42,130 nucleotides of DNA from contig JAZLGI010000048.1 in NCBI GenBank assembly GCA_045616225.1, positions 1 to 42,130 on the forward strand. The letters run 5' to 3'. Below the pieces are notes generated by a model that searched no databases, had not been told where the DNA came from, and was given only the letters and a program-made list of their open reading frames with translations. Origin of the DNA: JAZLGI01 sp045616225. GTDB taxonomy: Bacteria; Spirochaetota; Spirochaetia; Sphaerochaetales; Sphaerochaetaceae. Below, piece by piece: positions 1 through 7,841 of this stretch. Positions within the stretch are counted from its first letter, which is position 1. Each line of letters begins with the position of its first letter. The position numbers and the translations under genes are program-made.

Positions 1-463
1 GGTAACATGTAACATATATGCCGTGTTCAAACATTGAAAAGGCGCTGGCTTCATAAAAGCCCTCTGAGGTTTTTCCTTTTATGCCAACTACTCTATTTTT
101 GATTTCACTTGGGATGCTACCAAGCTCTCCGTAACCAATATAGCCATCTACCTTTTGAACAGCTTCTTCGACTAATTTTTCAAGCTCAGCTAATTGTTCT
201 TTTCTTTCCAGTTCTAAGTCTGCAGATATTTGAGTTACTTTAGCCACTTCCTCTGCCAGCGCTTCATATTGCTCAACAATCCGCTTTGCTATCTCAACAC
301 TAGCTTCAGACTCAGCTCTTAGCCTTAAATTATCTGCTTCTAGTTCTCGAGTTCGCATAAATAAGCGTAAGTCGAAAAATGCTGCCACCAGGAGCACTAT
401 TATTAAAAAAATTGTTAGTGCCTTCTTAGCTTGTACTTTTTGTTCTTTCTTTTCTTCGTCCAT
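1..463 (-). CDS. Membrane-anchored coiled-coil protein, C-terminus cut by the window edge
   Basis: The frame is open from an ATG at 463 to the left edge, giving about 154 residues without a stop. The N-terminus is charged (MDEEKKEQKVQAKK), followed by one hydrophobic segment (about residues 15-30, LTIFLIIVLLVAAFF). A long charged, heptad-like stretch follows (about 35-100, rich in E, A, L and K), which I read as a coiled coil. The remainder, around YIGYGELGSIPSEIKNRV, may be a small globular domain. I do not recognise the family; a membrane-tethered periplasmic protein with a cytoplasmic N-terminus is the natural reading. It uses CGN arginine and CTA/TTA leucine codons more freely than its neighbours, which hints at a different origin. 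It lies downstream of rlmD on the same strand, but has its own promoter-like element just before the start. Confidence 0.65.
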   Translation of the reverse strand, partial: MDEEKKEQKVQAKKALTIFLIIVLLVAAFFDLRLFMRTRELEADNLRLRAESEASVEIAKRIVEQYEALAEEVAKVTQISADLELERKEQLAELEKLVEEAVQKVDGYIGYGELGSIPSEIKNRVVGIKGKTSEGFYEASAFSMFEHGIYVTCY

Positions 464-471
464 TTATACTT

Positions 472-480
472 ATTCTATCA
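472..480 (-). promoter_or_regulatory. Extended -10 promoter of the left-edge gene
   Basis: On the minus strand the sequence reads TGATAGAAT, an extended -10 (TGn + TAGAAT), 8 bases before the ATG at 463. There is no Shine-Dalgarno sequence. Predicted transcription starts at or one base before the start codon. Confidence 0.45.
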
Positions 481-555
481 TCGTCTTAGTACAATTTTTG
501 GTACAGCTGACATGTCTTACAGAAAATCTTTTATCCAGGAGCTTGCCTATTAGTC

Positions 556-1968
556 TCATATCAATCTGAAATGCCTAAATGCATCCATGATGGCTTCTTC
601 TTTTTCCTTCGGGCAGGTTGGAACCCTACCTTTTCCAGAACCAACATTGTAGTTCTTTCTCTCCTTAATCCCGACCTTATCTTTGATTTGTCCTATATAG
701 AGAGTAGAAACTTTCATGCCATACTTCTTTTCAATATATTCCTTTATCTCATCATATGTGGCGGTCCCTGACTTGCCTTCAAGCTTCTCGACATCCAAAT
801 CGATGCTGATATGACTGTCAATTTTTTGCCCACTTAAAAGGACAACCGTCTCAAGGTGGCTGGTTTGAGGGAACATATCTACAGGTTGGGCACCAATGAC
901 ACTGTAATTGCTCATATTGCAAAGATATCTGAGATCTCTTGAGAGAGTCTCAGGGTTACATGAAATGTATATGATTGTTTTGGGAGAAAGCTTTATGAGT
1001 GATGCCAAAAACCTTTCGTCGCTACCGCTTCTGGGAGGATCCATGAATACAACATCTGCACTCTCTTTGTTTTTTGCCATCTCCTTGAGTTTGAGGCTGG
1101 CATCTGCAGTAATGAAACTGACATTGGAGATGTTGTTAATCTGGGCATTATTCTCTGCATCTGCAACAGCCTGCGGATTCAACTCTATTCCAACTACTTC
1201 TTTTGCATATTGAGAAGCTATAAGCCCAATAGTGCCAGTGCCACAGTAAGCATCTATTACCTTCTCATTACCCTTAAAACGAGCCATTCTCATAGCAATT
1301 GTATATAATTTGGCAGTTTGATAAGGATTGACCTGATAGAAACTTTTAGCACTTATTCTAAAATGAAGACCGCAAAGCTCATCTACTATGTAACCATCTC
1401 CATAAATAATCTTTTCCGGTTCATCAGAAAGAACCATTGAAGTCTGTTCTGTATTCCTATTCAGTAAGATTGTCTTGACAGAGGGATGCTTTTGAGTTAA
1501 CTCCCTTACGAAATCATTTTTCTGTTTAAAATTAAAAGAAGAAACAACAAGAACTACCATTGTCTGATTCGTAGCAACGCCACGCCTAATCAAAACATGT
1601 CTCAAAAACCCTTTATGTTCATCTTCATCATAAGCTGTAATTTTTCTCTTTTTTACAAACTCTTTTACAGAACTAAGAACAGCATCCCCTTCTTTGTCTT
1701 CTAACATACAACCGCTAACAGGAATGATAGAATGAGTTCCCTGCCTGTAAATACCATTGACTATATTGCCTTTTGAATCTGTTCCAAAAACAGACTGAAT
1801 CTTATTTCTGTAATAGAAAGGATCTGCCATTCCCAAAATAGGAGCAACCGGACCGAATTTTGCTATTTGCTTTTCTACGTACTTCTGTTTCTCCTGAAGT
1901 TGTTTTGAGTATTTGACTCCGTTGAAAGCACATGCTCCACATGAGCCGGATTTTGGACACTGTTTCAT
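556..1968 (-). CDS. rlmD: 23S rRNA (uracil-5-)-methyltransferase, RlmD/RumA type, with C-terminal extension
   Basis: This SAM-dependent enzyme makes 5-methyluridine in 23S rRNA (U1939 or U747 type; the exact target cannot be read from sequence). Cys4, Cys10, Cys13 and Cys87 match the C-x5-C-x2-C...C pattern that binds a 4Fe-4S cluster in RumA. Motif I is DAYCGTGTIG (about 239-248) and the DPPRSG motif is near 310. The catalytic cysteine is Cys337 in SCNPETLSRDL, and the family C-terminal signature DMFPQTSHLETV is near 364-375. There is no clear N-terminal TRAM domain. About 90 residues follow the normal end (381-470), with TYDEIKEYIEKKYG and KVSTLYIGQIK motifs; I recall such tails on Firmicutes RumA homologues. 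The start ATG overlaps the psuG stop (ATGA) and has no clear ribosome binding site, so translation is probably coupled. Confidence 0.93.
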   Translation of the reverse strand: MKQCPKSGSCGACAFNGVKYSKQLQEKQKYVEKQIAKFGPVAPILGMADPFYYRNKIQSVFGTDSKGNIVNGIYRQGTHSIIPVSGCMLEDKEGDAVLSSVKEFVKKRKITAYDEDEHKGFLRHVLIRRGVATNQTMVVLVVSSFNFKQKNDFVRELTQKHPSVKTILLNRNTEQTSMVLSDEPEKIIYGDGYIVDELCGLHFRISAKSFYQVNPYQTAKLYTIAMRMARFKGNEKVIDAYCGTGTIGLIASQYAKEVVGIELNPQAVADAENNAQINNISNVSFITADASLKLKEMAKNKESADVVFMDPPRSGSDERFLASLIKLSPKTIIYISCNPETLSRDLRYLCNMSNYSVIGAQPVDMFPQTSHLETVVLLSGQKIDSHISIDLDVEKLEGKSGTATYDEIKEYIEKKYGMKVSTLYIGQIKDKVGIKERKNYNVGSGKGRVPTCPKEKEEAIMDAFRHFRLI

Positions 1969-2870
1969 AAGTTTGTAGCTATTTCAGCTGCCAAAGCAGC
2001 ATTGTTTAAAACAAGTTTTATATTGGACTCAAGGCTGTCTCCACCTGTAATCTTTTGAATTTTGTCCAAAAGATAAGGGGTTGTTTCCTTTCCTTTGATA
2101 CCAAGCCTGTTCATTTCTGTAATTGCTTCATCAATTGCATTATTTATTCTGACAGTATCCATGCTGTACTGTTCAGGAATAGGATTGGCAACAAGAAAAC
2201 CGCCTTGTATTCCCAGTTCTTCTTTTGCATTCCATATTAAAGCAAGCTCCTTTGCACTATTTGCTCTGAAAGGAGCTTTGATTCCGCTTTGTCTTGAATA
2301 AAAAGCCGGAAGCTCATCTGTTTTGTAGCAGAAAACAGGAATCCCTTTTGTTTCCATATACTCCATGGTAAGGTTCAAATCCAGAATTGCTTTTGCTCCT
2401 GCACAAACAACAAGAACCGGAGTCTTTGTGAATTCATCCAAATCTGCAGAGATATCCATTGTGGTCTCAGCACCACGGTGAACTCCGCCTATGCCTCCCG
2501 TTGCAAATACTTTAATTCCTGCCATTGAAGCTATTATCATTGTTGCAGCAACAGTTGTAGCTCCGTCTTCTTTTTTTGCAACAACTACCGGAATATCCCT
2601 TCTGCTTACCTTTGTTATAGCTGTTCCTTTTTTTCCAAAGTATTCAAGCTCTTCTGAAGAAAGACCAACTTTTAATCTTCCGTTAATAATTGCTATTGTT
2701 GCAGGGACAGCCCCGTGTTCTCTTACAGTTTTTTCAACTGCAATTGCAGTCTCAACATTTTTTGGATACGGCATTCCATGGCTAATAATTGTGCTTTCCA
2801 AAGCAACAACCGGCAACCCTTTTTCAAAAGCATTTTTAACTTCAAGCGACAAATCTATTAACTTATTCAT
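1965..2870 (-). CDS. psuG: Pseudouridine-5'-phosphate glycosidase
   Basis: PsuG reversibly converts pseudouridine 5'-phosphate to uracil and ribose 5-phosphate, the second step of pseudouridine salvage. The 301 residues match the usual length. Recognisable blocks are ALESTIISHGMPYP (about 23-36), ATIAIINGRLKVGL, the TKVSRRDIP stretch, TTVAATMIIASMAGI and the FATGGIGGVHRG motif (near 122-133); the C-terminal part contains the family ANPIPEQ block. It overlaps psuK (upstream) and rlmD (downstream), each by 4 bases as ATGA, so the three proteins are translationally coupled. The adjacent PfkB kinase supplies its substrate, which makes the assignment firm. Confidence 0.95.
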   Translation of the reverse strand: MNKLIDLSLEVKNAFEKGLPVVALESTIISHGMPYPKNVETAIAVEKTVREHGAVPATIAIINGRLKVGLSSEELEYFGKKGTAITKVSRRDIPVVVAKKEDGATTVAATMIIASMAGIKVFATGGIGGVHRGAETTMDISADLDEFTKTPVLVVCAGAKAILDLNLTMEYMETKGIPVFCYKTDELPAFYSRQSGIKAPFRANSAKELALIWNAKEELGIQGGFLVANPIPEQYSMDTVRINNAIDEAITEMNRLGIKGKETTPYLLDKIQKITGGDSLESNIKLVLNNAALAAEIATNL

Positions 2871-3820
2871 ATTGTTTTTTCCACGATTTCAATGTTTTTT
2901 AATTCTTCATTTATGAAATCTTTGACACTGTAGTAAGAAATTTCATCTCTGTTTACAGAAGACATACTTCTGGCATTAATTGCTGCTGCTGCCTGCCCAC
3001 ATACAAGAGATTGCTTCATAGTTTTATCTCTCATTAAAGCAGTAACAAAACCTGATATAAAGGCATCTCCACAACCGCTTGTATCTGTAATTGTATTATT
3101 TGAAGGATTTCTCATAACCCAATAAGTAATTCCGGAGTTTGTTTTTTCAAAGCAACTTGCACCGTCTTTTCCCAAAGTAATGATTCCCCTATTTAAACCC
3201 TTATCAACAAAAACTCTTATTTGGTCTTCCAAGTCTTTTTGTCCTGTAAGAATCTCTGCTTCTGCTTTATTTGCCTTCAAGAGATAAAGCTTATCTATTA
3301 CATTTGCCAAACGTGAACATTTTACGGAAGAAACAGAATCTGCAATTATTTTAAAGTTATGAGAACAGATATATTCTATTGTGTTCTGAGGTAAATTAGC
3401 TTCTATTATGATATCCTCAGCAAAATAAAGAGGGTTGATATGTTCTTTAATTACTTCCGGAGTGAGAAGATTTGTTACGTCCATCTCATTTACGCCAACA
3501 ACCAGTTCTCCTTTGTCATTTACAACATATACATAAACACCTGTCTGATATTCTCCGTCTTGAAAAGGCTCACATAAAAGGGAAATACCCTGTTGGCTTG
3601 CATTGTCCTGGATTACTCTTCCAAACCCGTTATTGGTTATTGCGGTAAGAAGACTGGTATTATTTCCCAAAAGAGACATAAATTCTGCAATGTTTCTCGC
3701 AACTCCTCCTACTCCAAACTGAACTTTTCCAATATTTGAGTCCTTTGGAACAATATCCATGAGCGACTTTGCACATATATCAAGATTGGACCCACCAACA
3801 ACAACTACGTTTGTTTCCAT
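2867..3820 (-). CDS. psuK: PfkB-family pseudouridine kinase
   Basis: A 317-residue PfkB/ribokinase-fold sugar kinase. The N-terminal signature has GGVARNIAE (about 38-46), and the C-terminal signature is DTSGCGDAFISGF, whose aspartate in GCGD is the catalytic base in this family. GIITLGKDGA is the usual nucleotide-binding strand. PfkB proteins phosphorylate many substrates; pseudouridine is inferred from the 4-base overlap with psuG. The gene starts 2 bases after deoD ends. A GGAGG sequence inside the deoD tail lies about 10 bases before the ATG. Confidence 0.88.
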   Translation of the reverse strand: METNVVVVGGSNLDICAKSLMDIVPKDSNIGKVQFGVGGVARNIAEFMSLLGNNTSLLTAITNNGFGRVIQDNASQQGISLLCEPFQDGEYQTGVYVYVVNDKGELVVGVNEMDVTNLLTPEVIKEHINPLYFAEDIIIEANLPQNTIEYICSHNFKIIADSVSSVKCSRLANVIDKLYLLKANKAEAEILTGQKDLEDQIRVFVDKGLNRGIITLGKDGASCFEKTNSGITYWVMRNPSNNTITDTSGCGDAFISGFVTALMRDKTMKQSLVCGQAAAAINARSMSSVNRDEISYYSVKDFINEELKNIEIVEKTI

Positions 3821-3822
3821 AA

Positions 3823-4524
3823 TCAGATTGCCTCCAAAGCAAGTTTCATCATACTTGTAAACGACTTCTCTCTTTCCTCTGCAGAAGCCGATTTATTCTC
3901 ATAAATCATATCACTTACAGTAAGAACTCCAAGTGTCCTAACACCAAACCTGGCACCCAAAGTAAACAATTCTGCACATTCCATTTCTGCTGCACATACA
4001 CCAAACTTGATTAATTTCTGATACTCCGTATCGTCATCCATATAAAACAAGTCCGAAGAAACAACGGTTCCCACTTTAAAATTAAGCTTGAGTTCTTCTG
4101 CTTTTTCAACGGTTTGCCGTAAAAGCGAAAAATCTGCAACTGCAGGAAAAGACACTTCCTGTCCAAATCTTATTCTTTGAGCAGAACTATCAGAAGCAGC
4201 TGCCTGAGCTATTATCAAATCTCCAAGAGTAAACGAAGAAAGAAAAGAACCACATGTGCCTGTTCTGATTAAACTTTTACATCCGAAATCATTGATAAGT
4301 TCATAAGCATAAATGCCAATAGATGGCATTCCCATACCAGTTCCCTGAACACTTACTCTTTTTCCCTTGTAAGTTCCGGTAAAACCAAACATATTCCTTA
4401 CAGTGTTATAACACTCAACATTTTCAAGAAAGTTTTCTGCAATGAATTTTGCTCTGAGAGGATCTCCCGGTAGAATAACCTTTTCTGCAATTTGCCCCTT
4501 TTGTGCATTAATGTGAGTACTCAT
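3823..4524 (-). CDS. deoD: Purine-nucleoside phosphorylase, DeoD (hexameric) type
   Basis: It cleaves purine (deoxy)nucleosides with phosphate to free base and (deoxy)ribose 1-phosphate in the cytoplasm. The 233 residues match the family. Visible motifs are the phosphate-binding GDPLRAKFIAE (20-30), GMGMPS, RTGTCG, MECAELF (ribose contact) and TVSD, whose Asp is the catalytic acid. A strong AAGGGGG lies 4 bases before the ATG. It leads a run with psuK, psuG and rlmD, so the operon handles nucleosides and modified nucleosides. A second, unrelated-type purine phosphorylase (punA) occurs at 33364-34191. Confidence 0.95.
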   Translation of the reverse strand: MSTHINAQKGQIAEKVILPGDPLRAKFIAENFLENVECYNTVRNMFGFTGTYKGKRVSVQGTGMGMPSIGIYAYELINDFGCKSLIRTGTCGSFLSSFTLGDLIIAQAAASDSSAQRIRFGQEVSFPAVADFSLLRQTVEKAEELKLNFKVGTVVSSDLFYMDDDTEYQKLIKFGVCAAEMECAELFTLGARFGVRTLGVLTVSDMIYENKSASAEEREKSFTSMMKLALEAI

Positions 4525-4541
4525 TTTGCCCCCTTGCGTTT

Positions 4542-4547
4542 ATTATA
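4542..4547 (-). promoter_or_regulatory. Candidate -10 box for the deoD operon
   Basis: TATAAT on the minus strand overlaps the stop codon of the glutamine synthetase gene and lies about 17 bases before the AAGGGGG ribosome binding site of deoD. No good -35 is visible at 16-18 bases, so this is tentative. Confidence 0.4.
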
Positions 4548-6633
4548 CGCTAAAAATCAATTCTTCGTTTGTAGGAAACGGCCAGTATTTTTTTCCTACC
4601 AAAGGTTCCAGCTCATCTGTTTCCGTTCTGATTTCTTTCATCATAGGAACAATTGTATTACTGTAGAATAATGCTTTCTCCAACGTATCACTTATTTTTT
4701 TTGCCTGTTCTACATAACCTTCCAACAAAGGTATTTTACAAAGAATTGTATTTATTTGTTTCTCCATTTTTTCAAGAAGCTTGGTCTCTGCCATACATGA
4801 CATAGAAATAGAAACACTCTTTTTCTGATTAATGCTCTTTGCAACTATTCCACTGTATTCAATTGCAGCCGGAATGATTTCACTGTTGAGCATTTCAAGC
4901 ATAGTCAAAGCTTCTATATTCTCTGTCTTGCTGTAATAACTGAGAATTATCTCATAACGGCTTTCCAATTCTGCTTTTGTGAAAATACCAAATTTCTCAA
5001 AAAGTTTTATGTTTTTTTCAGCAATTAACGCAGTTGCCGCTTCAGCTGTTGTTCTGAATTCAACAAGACCTCTGTTTGCAGCCTCTTTTCTCCATTCCTT
5101 TGAGTAATTATTTCCGTTAAAAATTATTCTGCTGTGCTTTGTATAAACATCCTGTATTATCTTTGCCACAGCAAGGTCAAAATTGGCTGCTTGCTCAAGT
5201 ATATCTGCATAGCCTGACAGAGCTTCTGCCACAGCTGTGTTTATTACTACGTTTGGTTCTGAGGCATTTATCTGAGACCCAAGCATTCTGAATTCAAACT
5301 TGTTTCCTGTAAATGCTACAGGACTTGTTCTGTTTCTGTCTGCACCATCTTTAGGAAGATTAGGCAGTACTCCAACTCCAAGTCCCAAAGATTCTTTTCC
5401 CTTCTTCTTTGATGTTGTTCCTACATTAAATGAAGAAAGCATGTTGGAAAGTTCATCTCCCAAATAAACGCTTACAATAAAAGGTGGAGCTTCATCTGAA
5501 CCAAGACGACAGTCATTTGAAGGACTGGCAATTGTTGCACTGAGTAAATCATTGTATTTGTCCATGGCCTCAACCACTGCAACAACAAACAGGAGAAATT
5601 GAACATTTTCTCTATATGATTCTCCCGGTTCCAGTAAGTTCTCCCCGGAATCTGTACATAATGACCAGTTATTATGTTTTCCGCTTCCGTTGATTCCTTC
5701 AAATGGTTTTTCATGTAAGAGACATGCCATTCCCAGACGGTCTGCAGTTTTTTTCATCTCTTCCATAATAAGAAGATTTCTGTCTACTGAGAGATTTACC
5801 GTTGAATGAATAGATGCCAACTCATGCTGAGCAGGAGCAGTTTCATTATGTTCTGTTTTTGCAGGAATTCCAAACTTCCATAACTCTTCGTTCAGTTCCT
5901 TCATGAACTTTAAAACTATTGGTTTTATTGCTCCAAAGTAATGGTCATTCAATTCCTGTCCTTTTGGAGGTTTTGCTCCCAGAATTGTTCTTCCGCAGAA
6001 TTTCAAATCTCTTCTTTTATTAAACAGTTCTTTATCTATGAGAAAGTATTCCTGTTCCAGACCTACAGAGGCATTTACCCGCTGCACATTGGTTTTTCCG
6101 AACAATTTGAGAATTCTTAGAGCTTGTGAGTTAAGAGCTTCCATTGATTTTAACAATGGTGTCTTTTTGTCCAACACTTCTCCGCTGTAAGAACAAAATG
6201 CTGTAGGAATACAAAGAGTTCCTTCTTTGATAAAAGCAAAACTGGTAGGATCCCAAGCAGTATAGCCTCTGGCTTCAAATGTTGCTCTGAGTCCTCCGGA
6301 AGGGAAGGACGAAGCATCGGGCTCCCCTTTGATAAGCTCTTTTCCGCTGAATTCCATTATCACTGAGCCGTCATTTTGCGGGCAGATAAAACTGTCGTGT
6401 TTTTCCGCAGTTGCACCTGTCATTGGCTGGAACCAATGTGTGTAATGTGTTGCTCCATGCTCAATAGCCCAATCTTTCATTGCATTTGCAACCACGTTGG
6501 CTATATTCAAATCCAAATCTTTTCCAACACGAATTGTGGCCTTTAATGCGTCGTAAGTGCCTTTAGGAAGCCAGTGTTTCATTACTTTGTCGTCAAAAAC
6601 ATTAGAACCGTAAATTTCAGAAATGGAAGCCAT
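4543..6633 (-). CDS. glnN: Glutamine synthetase type III
   Basis: It forms glutamine from glutamate, ammonia and ATP. The 696 residues and the sequence style identify the large GSIII class (about 700 residues, best known from Bacteroides, cyanobacteria and spirochaetes) rather than GSI. Visible blocks are the N-terminal VFDDKVMKHWLPK, FSGKELIKGEPDASSFP (about 95-110), EARGYTAWDPTSF, the metal-binding SVGLEQEYF, and the ATP/ammonium-site block GINGSGKHNNWSL (near 315-327), followed by EFRMLGSQ. The start has AGGA about 8 bases upstream and a good promoter before it. The gene ends 18 bases before deoD. A LysR regulator lies just upstream on the same strand, and a transporter of the TAXI class, some of which bind glutamate/glutamine, lies beyond it. 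Confidence 0.95.
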   Translation of the reverse strand: MASISEIYGSNVFDDKVMKHWLPKGTYDALKATIRVGKDLDLNIANVVANAMKDWAIEHGATHYTHWFQPMTGATAEKHDSFICPQNDGSVIMEFSGKELIKGEPDASSFPSGGLRATFEARGYTAWDPTSFAFIKEGTLCIPTAFCSYSGEVLDKKTPLLKSMEALNSQALRILKLFGKTNVQRVNASVGLEQEYFLIDKELFNKRRDLKFCGRTILGAKPPKGQELNDHYFGAIKPIVLKFMKELNEELWKFGIPAKTEHNETAPAQHELASIHSTVNLSVDRNLLIMEEMKKTADRLGMACLLHEKPFEGINGSGKHNNWSLCTDSGENLLEPGESYRENVQFLLFVVAVVEAMDKYNDLLSATIASPSNDCRLGSDEAPPFIVSVYLGDELSNMLSSFNVGTTSKKKGKESLGLGVGVLPNLPKDGADRNRTSPVAFTGNKFEFRMLGSQINASEPNVVINTAVAEALSGYADILEQAANFDLAVAKIIQDVYTKHSRIIFNGNNYSKEWRKEAANRGLVEFRTTAEAATALIAEKNIKLFEKFGIFTKAELESRYEIILSYYSKTENIEALTMLEMLNSEIIPAAIEYSGIVAKSINQKKSVSISMSCMAETKLLEKMEKQINTILCKIPLLEGYVEQAKKISDTLEKALFYSNTIVPMMKEIRTETDELEPLVGKKYWPFPTNEELIFSV

Positions 6634-6660
6634 ATCAAATCCTATTGTAAGTTTACTTAT

Positions 6661-6690
6661 AATATATTAAGTATTTTATTGTTTTGTCAA
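6661..6690 (-). promoter_or_regulatory. Promoter of glnN
   Basis: On the minus strand TTGACA (6690-6685), an 18-base AT-rich spacer and TATATT (6666-6661) lie about 28 bases before the glnN ATG. A second candidate, TTGTGT-17-TATAAC, lies upstream at 6727-6699, so expression may use tandem promoters. Confidence 0.65.
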
Positions 6691-6784
6691 ATATAAAGGT
6701 TATAATATACGGCGAATTTTTACACAACGAGCAAGGTTTTACAATACTTAATATCTGTTTATTTATCTATTGCTTAGTCTATTC

Positions 6785-7708
6785 TTAGCCAAATATTCTG
6801 TGTACTTCATTTAAGAAACTTTGTCTGAATCCGGAAATCGTACCTTCTGCATAATATATATGGAGTAAATCTTCTTTAAGATATTTTTCCAATGATACTA
6901 TTTCTACGTCCGGATTCAGTTTTCCGGAATAGCTCTTCAGGAACATTTCAGAATAAATTGTCAAGGCCATATCTCTTTGAGCTAGGGCAAATGCTGTCTG
7001 GCTGTTATCTGTCTCCAGAATGATATTAGGAACAAGATGATTTGCGCGCATTGCATCATCAAAAAGTTCCCTTGAGCGGTTTCTGGAGTTTAAAAGTACA
7101 AACGGACATTCCATGAGATCTCTTAAATCCAGTGATTCTTTTATTTTTTTCCTTAATTCCTCTGCTCTTTTTGCACCGTAAGTACGTTCAAGCACTTTGA
7201 CAGGAACAATTAAATTGAATCTCTCAGTAAACAAAGGTTCCATAACAAATCCTTCTACTTGAGGTTGGTCAGCAGTAATCCAGAAATCTATTTCACCTCT
7301 TAAGAGTCTGGCAAATAGACTTTGTGATGATTCTTCAAATATATTGATTCTTACCTTTGGGTAAGACAATGAGTATTGCGGAATAATATGAGGAAGGAAA
7401 AACTGCCCTCTTGTAAACGAAATACCAATTCTTAGTTCTCCTCTGTTTTCCTTTCTGATTTCATTTAATTTGTCATTTAATTGACTTGTAACATTGGCAA
7501 TTTCTTTTGTGGCTTCATAAAGGCAATTCCCTGCATCTGTTAAGCTTAGTCTTGGACTTCTGTTAAAAAGACTTACCCCAAGTTCTTCTTCCAAATTCCT
7601 TATGTGAGAACTTAAAGCCTGTTGAGAAATATAGAGCCTTCTTGATGCGTGAGTAATGTTAAGTTCTTCTGCAACAACTCTAAAATATTTTAATACAAGA
7701 AAATTCAT
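6785..7708 (-). CDS. LysR-family transcriptional regulator
   Basis: A 307-residue LysR-type regulator. The winged helix-turn-helix is at about residues 2-60 (YFRVVAEELNITHASRRLYISQQALSSHI, here split: YFRVVAEELN then ITHASRRLYISQQALSSHI), with the usual RNLEEELGVSLFNR wing. The effector-binding periplasmic-protein-like domain is about 90-300. It is divergent from the TAXI transporter operon 133 bases away, so it most likely regulates that operon and itself. The downstream glnN gene is another possible target. The effector is unknown. The start has no ribosome binding site but an extended -10 six bases upstream. Confidence 0.9.
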   Translation of the reverse strand: MNFLVLKYFRVVAEELNITHASRRLYISQQALSSHIRNLEEELGVSLFNRSPRLSLTDAGNCLYEATKEIANVTSQLNDKLNEIRKENRGELRIGISFTRGQFFLPHIIPQYSLSYPKVRINIFEESSQSLFARLLRGEIDFWITADQPQVEGFVMEPLFTERFNLIVPVKVLERTYGAKRAEELRKKIKESLDLRDLMECPFVLLNSRNRSRELFDDAMRANHLVPNIILETDNSQTAFALAQRDMALTIYSEMFLKSYSGKLNPDVEIVSLEKYLKEDLLHIYYAEGTISGFRQSFLNEVHRIFG

Positions 7709-7714
7709 AAACTA

Positions 7715-7743
7715 AAATTACCACAAGTTTTTGGTTGTAGCAA
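7715..7743 (-). promoter_or_regulatory. Leaderless-type promoter of the LysR gene
   Basis: On the minus strand TTGCTA (7743-7738), 17 bases, then TAATTT (7720-7715) preceded by TGG (extended -10). Only 6 bases separate the -10 from the ATG at 7708. Confidence 0.5.
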
Positions 7744-7784
7744 TTACTATTTTTTGTTTGGAAAAAAGTGTTTTTAACAATTAC
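7741..7784. repeat. Pair of CAATTAC direct repeats in the LysR/TAXI intergenic region
   Basis: CAATTAC occurs at 7741-7747 and again at 7778-7784, 37 bases apart, each followed by a T-rich run. The spacing (about 3.5 helical turns) and position between a LysR gene and its probable target make them candidate regulator sites; the first copy overlaps the LysR -35. Confidence 0.35.
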
Positions 7785-7841
7785 GCTTTTTTGGTAACCT
7801 TGTTTTCATAGTCGGTTAAACCTAATGAAAAGAGGCGTTTT

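Noticed and set aside
6700..6784. Riboswitch or glutamine-responsive RNA upstream of glnN
   Set aside because: The stretch is AT-rich with a second possible promoter but no conserved riboswitch-like core that I can recognise.
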